DNA of 64,000 nucleotides from Tridacna crocea (Eukaryota > Mollusca > Bivalvia > Cardiida > Cardiidae), in the NCBI GenBank assembly GCA_943736015.1, contig OX031065.1, positions 27,790,427 to 27,854,426 on the forward strand, given 5' to 3'. Below the pieces are notes generated by a model. That model had not been told where the DNA came from and did no database searches. It saw only the letters and a program-made list of their open reading frames with translations. A program made the translations under genes and the position numbers. Shown one piece after another: positions 41,124-51,615 of this stretch (the stretch's first letter is position 1; every line of letters begins with the position of its first letter).

Positions 41124-41314
41124 CTCTTTACCAAACCACAAAACTTTGGACTAGTCCAAATTGAAAGCATTGGCAGACGACATAATAAATGTGACTGAAA
41201 AATTCAAATTTGGTTTGGGAAGGGTAGAAAACATTGTGGGAAAAGGAGTAAGTGCTGGTTTTCAAAAGACTTCTTTTTCAGGGTCGTTAAAAGTCGGGAT
41301 TGCGTGGTAAAGAG
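41124..41314 (-). mobile_element. TTAA-A MITE lacking one palindrome arm, chained
   Basis: TTAA at 41120-41123 and 41315-41318. CTCTTTACCAAACCAC to GCGTGGTAAAGAG. The centre reads GGAGTAAGTGCTGG-TTTTCAAAAG: the right arm is precisely missing. Confidence 0.9.
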
Positions 41315-41318
41315 TTAA

Positions 41319-41875
41319 GTGAAAATTCTAAGTCAAAGAGGGACATAACTGTGTCAAAATTAATTTGATGGTTACCTGCCCTTGTTGTATGGGTTCCCTT
41401 TATGATAGTTAGCAACTTGTCCAATTTGGAGGTAAATATCTTCTCTAATAACAGAAATATTGCAAAATATCATTTTTTTTGCATGACTGACACAGACTAT
41501 GACAGACCTATGACCATAACATAGAACTTTTTTTATGAAACAGGTAGCTAAAATTGAGTTAGTATGATTCTACTTCTTGCAGCTGGTCATCCTTTAAGGG
41601 ACTGTGCATAATAAATAAAATTTAGAAAACATCAAGAGTCAGTTACATAGTCAAATCTAGCTACGAGAATAAAAGCGCACATAAGGTCACTTTACATCCA
41701 AAACTTCGTAACTACAGCTTGTTACCGCCAATAATTCAATTTGACATTCACTTGATTAATAAATCACAGAGGCCACTGACAATGTAACTAACTTCTTTTC
41801 AAGTAATTCTTATCTAATGTACCTTCATAATTATTTTTTTAAGAATATTTGGCAATAAAATTGTTACAACCCTTT
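41319..41875. other. Unassigned stretch
   Basis: About 550 bp with no recognised element. Confidence 0.3.
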
Positions 41876-42541
41876 ACTACAGGACTGGAGGCCAAGGGGT
41901 TGTAGATTCAAATCTTTAGCTTGGCCAAGTTCTTTCTGATGATTGAAAGTAGTCATTGTGACAGGATTCATTCCTCTCTTACCACTCATGGTAAAACGGG
42001 AGGAAATGGTTTTGGTAGAAAAAATATTTTGCAAAGTATTGGGTAAGATAAGCTCAGGAAAGCATAGATGGATGCACTGGCCACCACGATAAAAATAAAT
42101 TAGTTTCCTTTAACTCTTTAACGACCCTGAGAAAGAAGCTTATTGAAAACATTGTGGGAAAAGGAGAAAATGCTGGTTAGCAGCATTTTCTCCTTTTCCC
42201 ACAATATTTTCTACACTATGAGAGTCAGAAATCATCATAGCTTGGCCAATTTCTTTCTTACAAATGATAACAGTCATTGCTACAGGATTCATTCCTCTCT
42301 CATCACTCATGGTAAGATGAGAGAACAGAAAATGGCTTTGGAAAAAAATATTTGGCAAAGTATTGGATAAAATAAATTCAGGAAGGCATGAATGAATGCA
42401 CTGGCCACAACGATAAAAATTAGTCCCCTTTAACGACCCTGAGAAAGAAACCTATTGAAAATATTGTGGGAAAAGGAGAAAATGCTGGTAACCAGCATTT
42501 TCTCCTTTTCCCACAATATTTTCTACACGATCAGAGTCAGA
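41876..42541 (+). repeat. 311 bp tandem duplication of SINE-2 plus MITE fragment
   Basis: TTGGCCAA starts at 41931 and 42242 (311 bp). ACGACCCTGAGAAAGAA starts at 42121 and 42433 (312 bp). Each unit holds a SINE-2 body (ACAGGATTCATTCCTCTC, CACTGGCCAC) followed by a TTAA-A left part with a near-perfect palindrome. The first unit also retains the SINE head with its B-box-like TAGATTCAAATC. Confidence 0.88.
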
Positions 42542-42630
42542 AATAATCATGATACCATGATTTAATTTGTTGTTTGCAGCTACTTTTAATTTGGCCCAGT
42601 CTAAAAATTTGCTGTTTGGTAAAGAGTTCA
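42542..42630 (+). mobile_element. Right part of the second duplicated MITE
   Basis: Completes the element: TTTAATTTGGCCCAGTC and TTTGGTAAAGAG before TTCA. Confidence 0.75.
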
Positions 42631-42851
42631 GGCATTAAATAACATACACACCAAACCTTACATGTTATTGTCTGTGAAAGAAAAACAGCCATTTTTATAC
42701 TTGTTTCTCAGCACTTTAGGATTTATAAATAAATTCTTATTACAATGGATTTTATTAGATTCCTTGTTTCAGATTATGTCAGATGAGGTGGAATAATACT
42801 TCCTTCAGGATATGAGGCCCACAAATCCTTTACATCCTAATTACTGCTTAA

Positions 42852-43074
42852 CCCTTTACCACACAATGACGACTTTTGAAAGACGCTGAGGTACAATACT
42901 TTTGAAAACATTGTGGGAAAAGGAGAAAATGCTGATAACTGGCATTTTCTCCATTTTCCCACAATGTTTCCTACCCTTCCCAAATCAAATTTCGATTTTT
43001 CAGTCATACTTACTATGTAGTCTGCAAATGCTTTCAATTTGGACCAGTCTATAAATTTGTCTTTTGGTAAAAAG
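42852..43074 (+). mobile_element. TTAA-A MITE (223 bp), first of a chain
   Basis: TTAA at 42848-42851 and 43075-43078. CCCTTTACCACACAATG to TCTTTTGGTAAAAAG. Core GCTGATAACTGGC. Confidence 0.9.
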
Positions 43075-43078
43075 TTAA

Positions 43079-43228
43079 CTCTAAACGAAACGACAAAATT
43101 TTCGACTAGTCCAAATTGAAGGCACTTGCAGATGACAAAATAAAGGTTACTCAAAAATTCGAAATTGTTTCCGGCAAGGTAGTAAACATTGCGGGAAAAG
43201 GAGAAAATGCTGTCATAAAAACCAGGTT
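43079..43228 (-). mobile_element. TTAA-A MITE with internal deletion, second of a chain
   Basis: Starts at shared TTAA 43075-43078 (CTCTAAACGAAACGAC) and jumps from GAGAAAATGCTG to TCATAAAAACCAGG, losing the right arm. The right terminus is cut at the next element. Confidence 0.78.
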
Positions 43229-43231
43229 GAC

Positions 43232-43450
43232 TCTTTATACTACAATCCCAAGTTTGAAAGTTCATGAAGTCAAAGACTACTGAAATCATTTTGGCAAAAG
43301 GAGAAAATGCTGGTGACCAGCATTTTCTCCCTTTCCCAAATTTTTTTTCATCTTGCTTGAAACAAATTCCAATTTTTTGAGTTGAGTTTATTTTTTCGGC
43401 TGCAAGTGCTTTCAATTTGGACAAGAGGAAAATTTTATCGTTTGGTTACT
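43232..43450 (+). mobile_element. TTAA-A MITE, third of a chain
   Basis: CTCTTTATACTACAATCCC after TTGA; ends ATCGTTTGGTTACT. Core GCTGGTGACCAGC. A 195 aa minus-strand frame runs through all three elements of the chain and is the largest open frame in the window; it reads TTAA-A in series. Confidence 0.8.
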
Positions 43451-44070
43451 ATAAATCCAAGAATTTGAGCCACATCTTATTTGTCGTCTGCCAGTCCTGT
43501 CAACTGCAGAAGAATCCAACATTTTGATATCTTGTAAAAGGTTACCATGCTATCAATAAATATTGGCTCTTTTTGAGGACGATGCTGATCATGATTGGGC
43601 TGCACAAAACATGCAGTCTAATCTTTAATCTTTTTCTATGCTAAGAATCTGTAGCCAACCAGTCCTGATATGTACTACTTACTCTGCTCCATACAATGAA
43701 TAGAAAATATGTCTCTACTTGGTATTCTAAGGGATAATACCATATAGGAAATGTGACTTGACTTTAACTGACCATCTTAACTCTTTCAGTGTCGGAGGTC
43801 AAAACAGATGCTTTCATGGAAAGCATAGATCAAGATCAGACTGCAGAGAACATCAGGGTTGACGCTGGATCCATACAGTCTGCTTGTCGAATCAAAGTAG
43901 AACATAAAAAATGTTTTTAAGTTCCACTGGATTGTATCTGAAGACATCAAAAGAGACCAGTTCCTGTATAGCAAGCAGCTAAGTGAGTTATGGCAATCTG
44001 TTCTGGTCACTCACTCTTTATCTTAATCATTATAAGGTATCCTTATGGCATGTGCCCCCACCTAATGTAA
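43451..44070. other. Spacer with MITE and hairpin remnants
   Basis: 43452-43545 resembles a TTAA-A right end (GTCGTCTGCCAG, TCTTGTAAAAGG). 43575-43660 and 43798-43880 carry GATCAAGATCAGACTGCA-type words (CATAGATCAAGATCAGACTG). Confidence 0.4.
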
Positions 44071-44300
44071 ATGCAAAGCTTCTTTGAGTGCAGACAAGAG
44101 GGCAATGGTGGCCATGTATTGATCTAGTGCTTCATAAATGTGCAATACTGCTTTGGTCATAGGTTAATATCAGTCATGAATCAAATGCAAAGCTTTTTCA
44201 AGTGCAACCAAGAGGGTAATGATGGACCTATATCGATCATCTGTCTTATAGCTGTGACATACCGTACATGTGCCATATTGCTGATGTCATGGGTCAATCT
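44071..44300 (+). repeat. 114 bp tandem duplication of a HINE head
   Basis: ATGCAAAGCT starts at 44071 and 44185. Each unit contains a decayed head, CAAGAGGGCAATGGTGGCC and CAAGAGGGTAATGATGGACC. No tail follows. Confidence 0.75.
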
Positions 44301-44759
44301 CAGTCATCTTAGAATAGGTCACCGGGTGTTTTCAAGATGTAGGGCAAATGTTGCCCCATTGTTTACGGCATAAAAGATATTGCCTATCCCAAGGTCCATT
44401 TGCACACAAGCTGTATCATCATCAGATAAAAGGCTAACATATTCCCATATGCAGCATTGTGGTAAAAGATCTTTGAAAAGAACCTTAAATGATAACATTA
44501 AAGTAGTTTAATCCATAATGCTGATCTTGAGAGACATTGTCCAAAGCAAAAAATCTACATGCAAAAGCAGCCCCATATTATAAGTGTGTATTTTGGGTTT
44601 CAACAATTCAGGAATCATCTCATGCAACTTTTTACCATTCAAAATGTGATCTTGTGCAAAGGGTGGACATTTGTATTTCACTGCTTAATGATTGCAACAG
44701 ATATCTGTTTCAAAATTTATCCGAATTTTCTACTTGTCTGTAACAACTTGATTGAAACA
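44301..44759. other. Unassigned stretch
   Basis: Two overlapping 68-70 aa frames without recognised domain; no repeat identified. Confidence 0.3.
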
Positions 44760-45345
44760 CAAGGGCCATGATGGCTCTGAAGTTGCTCACCTGAGCCTTT
44801 TGATCAAACATGACCCATTTCCAATCTCTTCACAGATATTAACACACTCTGACAAACAATCATTAGTATTGGGCTTAACAAATGACCCATTTTTTATCTT
44901 GTCTGAGATATCATAAAGACAGACATTCTGACCAACTTTCAAAAGTATTGAACGGAGAATGTGGCCTCTAGAGCTTACGCAAGATATGATTCAGATATTT
45001 CTAAGATATGACCTGGTGACATAGTTTTTTACATGACAAGGCCCACTTTCGATCTTTTTCGAGATATTATCAAGACAAACATTCTGACCAACTGTCAAGA
45101 GTATTGAACTAAAAGTATGGGCTCTAGAGCTGAACAAGGTTTTTCAGAGATTTGACCTGGTGACCTTATCTTTGACTTGACATGGCCCCTTTAAAAAATT
45201 GTTTGAGACAGCATTAAGATAAATATTGTGACTAACTTTCAAGAGTTTCGGACTGAAAATGTGGCCTCTAGAGCGTACAAAAGGTTTTTCTAAGATTTGA
45301 CCTGGTAAACTAGTTTTTGACCCTACATGGCCTATTTTCAGGCAC
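44760..45345 (+). mobile_element. HINE-like element 7, tail missing
   Basis: CAAGGGCCATGATGGCTC and GCTCACCTGAG head, followed by four diverged copies of the same 145 bp unit found in HINE 3 (TTTGACCTGGTGACC, CATTCTGACCAACTTTC). It stops at GGCCTATTTTCAGG without hairpin or GAGCTAA. Confidence 0.78.
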
Positions 45346-45435
45346 AAATAACCTGGTTTTTTGGAGGACTAAAAGACCAATACCATAAGCATGGAGCCCA
45401 AGAGATATCTCAGTTGTCACTGGTATTGTATTTAA

Positions 45436-45656
45436 TCCTTTACCCCATAGGGCATTTCTATGGTATCTCCAATTAACCCTAAATAACAGCAAGGATGAAG
45501 CCGTTTCTTATGTGTATACGACACATTTTGATAGTGTAGAAAACATTGTGGCAAAAGGTGAAATTGCTCGTCATGAGCAATTTCACCTTTTGCCACAATG
45601 TTTTCCAAAGGCTCCTACAAGCACTGCGTAGAAATGAGTATCGATAGAGTAAAGGG
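45436..45656 (+). mobile_element. Complete TTAA-B MITE copy 4 (221 bp)
   Basis: TTAA at 45432-45435 and 45657-45660. TCCTTTACCCCATAGGGC to AGAGTAAAGGG. Palindrome arms perfect (CATTGTGGCAAAAGGTG); core GCTCGTCATGAGC has one mismatch. Confidence 0.92.
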
Positions 45657-45954
45657 TTAAATTGAAAGGAAGCTATGCAGTAAGGAGTGGTCTCCCATGG
45701 TAATACACAAACCTGTCAATTTCAAAATGGAGGCAGCAATTACATGTACTATAAATCTGTGTGAAAAATGAAGCTATCATGACATAATTATTCTCAATTT
45801 ATATATTTCAGTGTCCTCAACAAGTGTATCTCTAGGGTACACCGTGTCTGCAAATTCTATAATTAAAATTCCAAACAATCGATTAGGTGGTGTGAAAAAA
45901 ATAAACCCATCAACTCTTTTGAAAGTTCCCTATTATTATACTTCTCTCATTTAA

Positions 45955-46174
45955 CCCATTACCACACAATCCCTACTTTTGACGCCCCTGAGAAAGAAGC
46001 CTTTAGAAAACATTGTGGGAAAAGGAGAAAATGCTGGTAACCAGCATTTTCTCCTTTTCCCACAGTGTTTTCTACCCTTCCCAGAACAAATTCTATTTCT
46101 TAGTCACCTTTATTTTGTCGTCTGCAAATGCTTTCAATTTGAACCAGTCTAAAATTTTCTCGTGTGGTAAGGAG
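45955..46174 (+). mobile_element. Complete TTAA-A MITE (220 bp), near consensus
   Basis: TTAA at 45951-45954 and 46175-46178. CCCATTACCACACAATCCC to CTCGTGTGGTAAGGAG. Palindrome core GCTGGTAACCAGC with one mismatch in the outer arms (CACTGT/CATTGT). Good reference copy of the family. Confidence 0.94.
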
Positions 46175-46477
46175 TTAATTGAAACCAAACCAGAACAAAA
46201 AGATGTGAAAGTTGATCAAATCTATACATGGCAGACAAATTTACTGTTCTACTGTAAATGTAGCCTTTATAGACATTTTTTTTAAGAATGACAAATAAAA
46301 AGGTTTAACAGAATGCAGATAAAAAGAATAATTTTCATACAAACATCCCTAAAAGTTTTGTCCTTTTCTCCATTTGTTTTTCCCCATACAGCTACTCTGT
46401 AAGGTGTAACAAAGCCAATGATCAATGATGGGCCGTCCCGATTTGGATGGATCCTCAAAGTCATGGGGACATATTAA

Positions 46478-46678
46478 CCCCTAATCATAACAAGTTTAGA
46501 CTTGTCCAAACTAAAAGCATAAGCAGATGTCTAAAACTAAGGAAGTTGTCTTTGGCAGGATAGAAAATGTGGAAAAAGGATAAAATCCTTGTTACCAGCA
46601 TTTTCTCCTTTTCCCAACAATGTTTTAAAATGACCTCTTTCTCAAGTTTGTTAAAATTTGTCATAATGTGGTAAAAAG
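46478..46678 (-). mobile_element. TTAA-A MITE, chained
   Basis: TTAA at 46474-46477 and 46679-46682. CCCCTAATCATAACAAG to ATGTGGTAAAAAG. Confidence 0.84.
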
Positions 46679-46686
46679 TTAATTAA

Positions 46687-46799
46687 CTCTTTACCAAACA
46701 ACAAAATTATAGACTTGTCCAACTTGAAAGCATTTCCCCTTTTCCTTCAATGTTTTCAAAAAGGTTTTCCTACAGAACTTGTGATTGTCTGGTAAAGAG
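46687..46799 (-). mobile_element. 113 bp internally deleted TTAA-A MITE
   Basis: TTAA at 46683-46686 and 46800-46803. Termini intact (CTCTTTACCAAACAAC / GTCTGGTAAAGAG), but from GAAAGCATTT it jumps to CCCCTTTTCC, losing the left arm and core. The smallest TTAA-flanked unit in the window. Confidence 0.88.
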
Positions 46800-46803
46800 T
46801 TAA

Positions 46804-47030
46804 ACTGGTCCTGTTTCGTGAGGTTATGAGTCCACACTACAACAAAAATCCCATTTGTCCATTAGCATTTAATTTACTGCTATATCAAAGTCAATTTATA
46901 ACCATTAATTTTCTACATTTTATTCTACATTATGTCAAATGGTTACTATGACATCAGTACAATATGTGGACACAAAATCACCACAGCAATAGGGACACAA
47001 ATCGACCACAGCAATCATTCCCACATTAAC
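46804..47030. other. Unassigned spacer
   Basis: Nothing recognised. Confidence 0.3.
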
Positions 47031-47039
47031 TTTTTTACT

Positions 47040-47260
47040 CTTCACCAAATGACAAAATTATAGACTGGTCCAAATTGAAAGCATTTGCATATGCTAAAAA
47101 ATTATGACTGAAAGATAGAAATTTGGATTGGGGAGGGAGTCTAGAAAACATTGTGGTAAAAGGGGAAAATGCTGGTTACCAGCATTTTCTCTTTTTTCCA
47201 CAATGTTTTCAAAAGACTTCTTTCTCAGGGACGTTAAAGTCGGGATTGTGTGGTAAAGAG
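47040..47260 (-). mobile_element. TTAA-A MITE, chained
   Basis: CTCTTCACCAAATGAC to GTGTGGTAAAGAG, TTAA 47261-47264. Palindrome core GCTGGTTACCAGC. Confidence 0.86.
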
Positions 47261-47264
47261 TTAA

Positions 47265-47460
47265 CCTTTCATCACAGTATCATAATTTTTCAGTCAGCTC
47301 AAAGACAGCTTTGAAAACACTTTTGGAAAAGGAGAAAAAGCTGTTTTCTACCCTCTTGCAAAGAATAATAACCATTTGTGCCAGAATTCATTTGTCATCA
47401 GCAAAATTAATGCTTTGGGTCTACAGAATTCTAAGGTTCAACACCTGTCATTTGGCAGAG
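47265..47460 (+). mobile_element. Decayed TTAA-A MITE, chained
   Basis: CCTTTCATCACAGTATC after the shared TTAA, one palindrome arm (GGAAAAGGAGAAAAAGCTG), end CATTTGGCAGAG. Confidence 0.65.
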
Positions 47461-47559
47461 TAAAAAATAAACAACAAAATTTGGCACTTGCCCTCTATAA
47501 AGTCATTTTCTGAAAATAAATTTAATGTTCCTCAAATGATGAACTTTGTCTTTGAAATT

Positions 47560-48225
47560 TTAGGCAACATGCTCGCCATTATGATGGATTTTTTCCCTTC
47601 AAATTTTGGGAAATATGCTCGCCATTTTCATGGATTTTTTTCTTCCAAATTTTAGAAAAAATGCTTGCCATTATGATGGATTTTTTTAAATTTTTTTCTT
47701 TGAAATTTTAGAAAAAATGCTTGCCATTATGATGGATTTTTTTTTTTTTAAATTTTAGAAAAAATGCTTGCCATTATGATGGATTTTTTCCTTTGAAATT
47801 TTAGAAAAAATGCTCACCATTATGACGGATTTTTTCTTTGAAATTTTAGACAGCATGCTCGCCATTGTGATGGATTTTTTCTTTGAAGTTTTAGACAGCA
47901 TGCTCGCCATTATGATGGTTTTTTTTTTTTGAATTATAGAAAATATGCTCGCCATTATGATAGATTTTTTTCTTTTAAATTTTAGAAAGCATGCTCGCCA
48001 TAATGATGGATTTTTTTTCTTTGAAATTTTAGGAAACATGCTCGCCATTATGATAGATTTTTTTCTTTTAAATTTTAGAAAGCATGCTCGCCATAATGAT
48101 GGATTTTTTTTCTTTGAAATTTTAGGAAACATGCTCGCCATTATGATTGATTTTTTTCTTTGAAATCTTTGAAAACATGCTCGCCATTATGATGGATTTT
48201 TTTTCTTTGAAATTTTAGAAAGCAT
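47560..48225 (+). repeat. 46 bp minisatellite, left block
   Basis: GCTCGCC (or GCTTGCC) recurs at 47571, 47618, 47663, 47719, 47766, 47812, 47858, 47902, 47948, 47993, 48040, 48086, 48133 and 48179: 14 units averaging 46-47 bp. Units read CATTATGATGG, a T run, CTTTGAAATTTTAG. The last units alternate in two variants (about 93 bp dimer). Flanking words (AATGTTCCTCAAATGATG; GAAGAAAATGCTGG at the far end) suggest that it grew inside a TTAA-A MITE. Open frames on both strands are repeat artefacts. Confidence 0.93.
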
Positions 48226-50108
48226 TGTTACAACCCGTTTTGTAATAAAAACCCGTTTTGTAATAATTTATTACAAAACGGGTTGGGAGAACATTAATAC
48301 AATTCGGGTAGACAGTTACAACCCGTTTTGTAATAAAAACCCGAATTGTAATAAAACATTAAGTTTGCAATGAAAAGAGAAAATCTAGCTTTCTCAATAG
48401 AATTGGGCAAGTTATAAACTTATACATTGTATTTTACCATAATGAAATTTATCAGAATCAAATTAATATAATGCTACAAAATTACTAACATAATGGTGAT
48501 ACGATTATTACAAAATGGGTTGGGAGAACATTTTTACAATTCGGGTAGACAATTACAACCCATTTTGTAACAAAAACATGAATTCTAATAAAACAGTCCG
48601 TAATGAAAAGAGAAAATATATCATTCTCAATAGAGTAGAAGTTTTACACTTGTGCATTTTATTTTACGATTATAAAATTGATCTTAACACAACAGGCTTT
48701 AAGACACTATAGAATGGAGTGTATTTCTTTTTGAACAGAATTTTTAAGATTATTGTATTCCAACAAAATGACTAACATGGTGTTGATACAATTATTACAA
48801 AACGAGTTGGGAGAACATTATAACAATTCAGGTAGAAGGTTACAACCCATTTTGTAATATAACCCTGTTTTGTTACAATTTATTACAAAACGGGTTGCAA
48901 GAACATTATTACAATTCTGGTAGACAGTTACAACCCGTTTTGTAACAAAACCCCGAATTGTAATAAAACATTAAGTTCGCAATGAAAAGAGAAAATATAT
49001 CATTCTCAATAGTATTGGTCAAGTCATACACTTGTGCATCGTATTTTATGATAAAGAAATTGATCTAAACACAACAGGCTTTAAGACACTATAGAATGGA
49101 GTGTATTTCTTTTTGAACAGAATTTATCAAATTATTGTATTCCAACAAAATGACTGACATGGTGTTTATAGAATTATTACAAAACGGGTTGGGAGAACAT
49201 TACCGGTATAACAATTCGGGTGGACAGTTACAACCTGTTTTGTAACATAACCCTGTTTTGTAACAATTTATTACAAAACGGGTTGCGAGAACATTATTAC
49301 AATTCGGGTAGACAGTTACAACCCGTTTTGTAACAAAACCCCGTTTTGTAACAATTTATTACAAAACGGGTTGGGAGAACATTATTACAATTCGGGTAGA
49401 CAGTTACAACCCGTTTTGTAATAAAAACCCGAATTGTAATAAAACATTAAGTTTGCAATGAAAAGAGAAAATCTATCTTTCTCAATAGAATTGGGCAAGT
49501 TATTAACTTATACATATTATTTTACCATTATGAAATTTATCTAAACACAACGGTTTTCAAGACATTATTTATGGGAATGAATTCTTGTTTTCATCAGAAT
49601 CAAATTAATATAATGCTACAATATTACTAATATAATGGTGAAACGATTATTACAAAATGAGTTGGGAAAACATTTTTACAATTCGGGTAGAAAATTACAA
49701 CCCATTTTGTAAAATAAAAAACGAATTCTAATGAAACAGTCCGTAATGAAAAGGGAAAATATATCATTCTCAATAGAATAGAAGTTTTACACTTGTGCAT
49801 TTTATTTTACGATTATAAAATTGATCTTAATACAACAGGCTTTAAGACACTATAGAATGGAGTGTATTTCGTTTTTAACAGAATTTATCAAATTATTGTA
49901 TTCCAACAAAATGACTAACATGGTGTTGATACAATTATTACAAAATGGGTTGGGAGAACATTATAACAATTCATGTAGACAGTTACAACCCATTTTGTAA
50001 CATAACCCTATTTTGTTACAATTTGTTACAAAACGGGTTGCAAGAACATTATTACAATTCGGGTAGACAGTTACAACCCGTTTTGTAACAAAACCCCGAA
50101 TTGTAATA
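48226..50108 (+). repeat. Foldback element, left tandem-module zone
   Basis: The basic module is TTACAAAACGGGTTG, about 33 bases including AACATTATTACAATTCGGG, then CAACCCGTTTTGTAA: itself an inverted repeat. Modules alternate with a spacer unit containing TTAAG-TTTGCAATGAAAAGAG (seen at about 48360, 48600, 48973, 49450 and 49745). Two module endings, CCCGTTTTGTAA and CCCGAATTGTAA, alternate. Confidence 0.88.
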
Positions 50109-51615
50109 CAAGAGGGCCAAGATGGCCCTGGATCGCTCACCTGAATTTTTGAGAGGACCATAGCCTCTTTTTTTTTTTTGAAGGTATTGAAACACTGGAA
50201 ACAAAATCATTATTTTGCCAAGCAATTTTTAAAAGGTCACAACTTTTAAAAGTTTCAGAAAAGAAGAATTTTTAGGGAGTTTCTTAATTTCCATACAATT
50301 CAAGTAGCCCCCATTCACCAGAGCCATATTTCTTGACCTATCAAAATTTCGACAACAAATTTTGAAAAAGGTCATTCAAGGAATATTTCCGTGAAATAAT
50401 TTTCAAATCTGACAAGCCGTTTCAGAGAAGAAGAATTTTCAAGAAATCAAACTTTCACGAACAATATTTGAAAAGGGTAACCCAAAGGAATATCTCTGTC
50501 AAAATTTTCCAAAATCTGACCAGCCGTTTCAGAAAAGAAGAATTTTTAAGAATTTCTTCATTGCCCTATAGTGCAAGTAGCCCCCATTCACCAGAGCTAT
50601 GTTTCTTGAGGCATCAAAATTTCACAAACACCTTTTGAAGAGGGTCACCCAAGGAACATCTCTGTGAAATTATTTCAAAATCTGACCAGCGGTTTCTGAG
50701 AAGAAGAATTTTAAAGAATTTCTTCATTTTCTTATAGCGCAAGTAGCCCCATTCACCAGAGCCATGTTTCTTGACGGATCAAAATTTCACGAACAGTTTT
50801 TGAAAAGGGTCATCCAAAGAACATCTCTGTGAAATTATTTCAAAATCTGACCAGCCATTTCAGAAAAGAAGATTTTCTAAGAATTTCTTCATTTCTGTAT
50901 AGTGCAAGAAGCCCCCATTCACCAGAGCCATGTTTCTTGACGGATCAAAATTTTGCAAACAATTTTTGAAAAGGGTCACCCAAGGAACATCTCTGTGAAA
51001 TTATTTTAAAATCTTGCCAGCGGTTTCAGAGAAGAATTTTTAAGAATTCCTTCATTTCTGTATAGTGCACGCAGCCCCCATTCACCAGAGCCATGTTTCT
51101 AGACGGATAAAAATTTCGCGAACAATTTTTGAAAAGGGTCATCCAAGGAACATCTCTGTGAAATTATTTTAAAATCTGGCCAGCAGTTTCAGAGAAGAAG
51201 ATTTTTAAAGAATTTCCTAAAAATTCCATTTCATTGCCATGACATCCAGAGTTTTTGACAGAATCAAATTTTGTGAACACTTTCAAAGAGGACCTCCCAA
51301 GGAACATTCCAGCCAAGTTTGGTCCAAATTGGCCCCGCGGTTTAGGAGAAGTTGATGTTTAAAGAATTGTTGACGATGGACGACAGACACCGGGTGATCC
51401 TATAAGCTCCCCTTGAGGATGTTGTGCTCAGGTGAGCTAAAAAATTCTGTGAACACTTTCAAAGAGGACCTCCTAAGGAACATTCCAGCCAAGTTTGGTC
51501 CAAATTGGCCCCGCGGTTTAGGAGAAGTTATGTTTAAAGAATTGTTGACGACGGACGACAGACACCGGGTGATCCTATAAGCTCCCCTTGAGCACATTGT
51601 GCTCAGGTGAGCTAA
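50109..51615 (+). mobile_element. HINE-like element 8, nested, with duplicated tail
   Basis: CAAGAGGGCCAAGATGGCCC and GCTCACCTGA head; interior repeats of about 165 bp (CATTCACCAGAGCCATG at about 50589, 50755, 50920, 51082). A first complete tail ends at 51440 and a second 175 bp copy of the 3' end runs 51441-51615 (hairpin TTGAGCAC-ATT-GTGCTCA, GGTGAGCTAA). The flanks join as GTAATA / AAACATTAAG, the uninterrupted order found at 48350 and 48960, so insertion was between A and A without duplication. Confidence 0.88.

Noticed and set aside
42837..43424. 195 aa minus-strand open frame, the longest in the window
   Set aside because: Reads through a chain of three MITEs (SKLKALAAEK, KGRKCW, FSPFPTMFS words are MITE translations).
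47755..48163. 128 aa and 72 aa overlapping frames rich in Lys/Phe
   Set aside because: Both are translations of the 46 bp minisatellite; T/A-rich units are open on both strands by composition.
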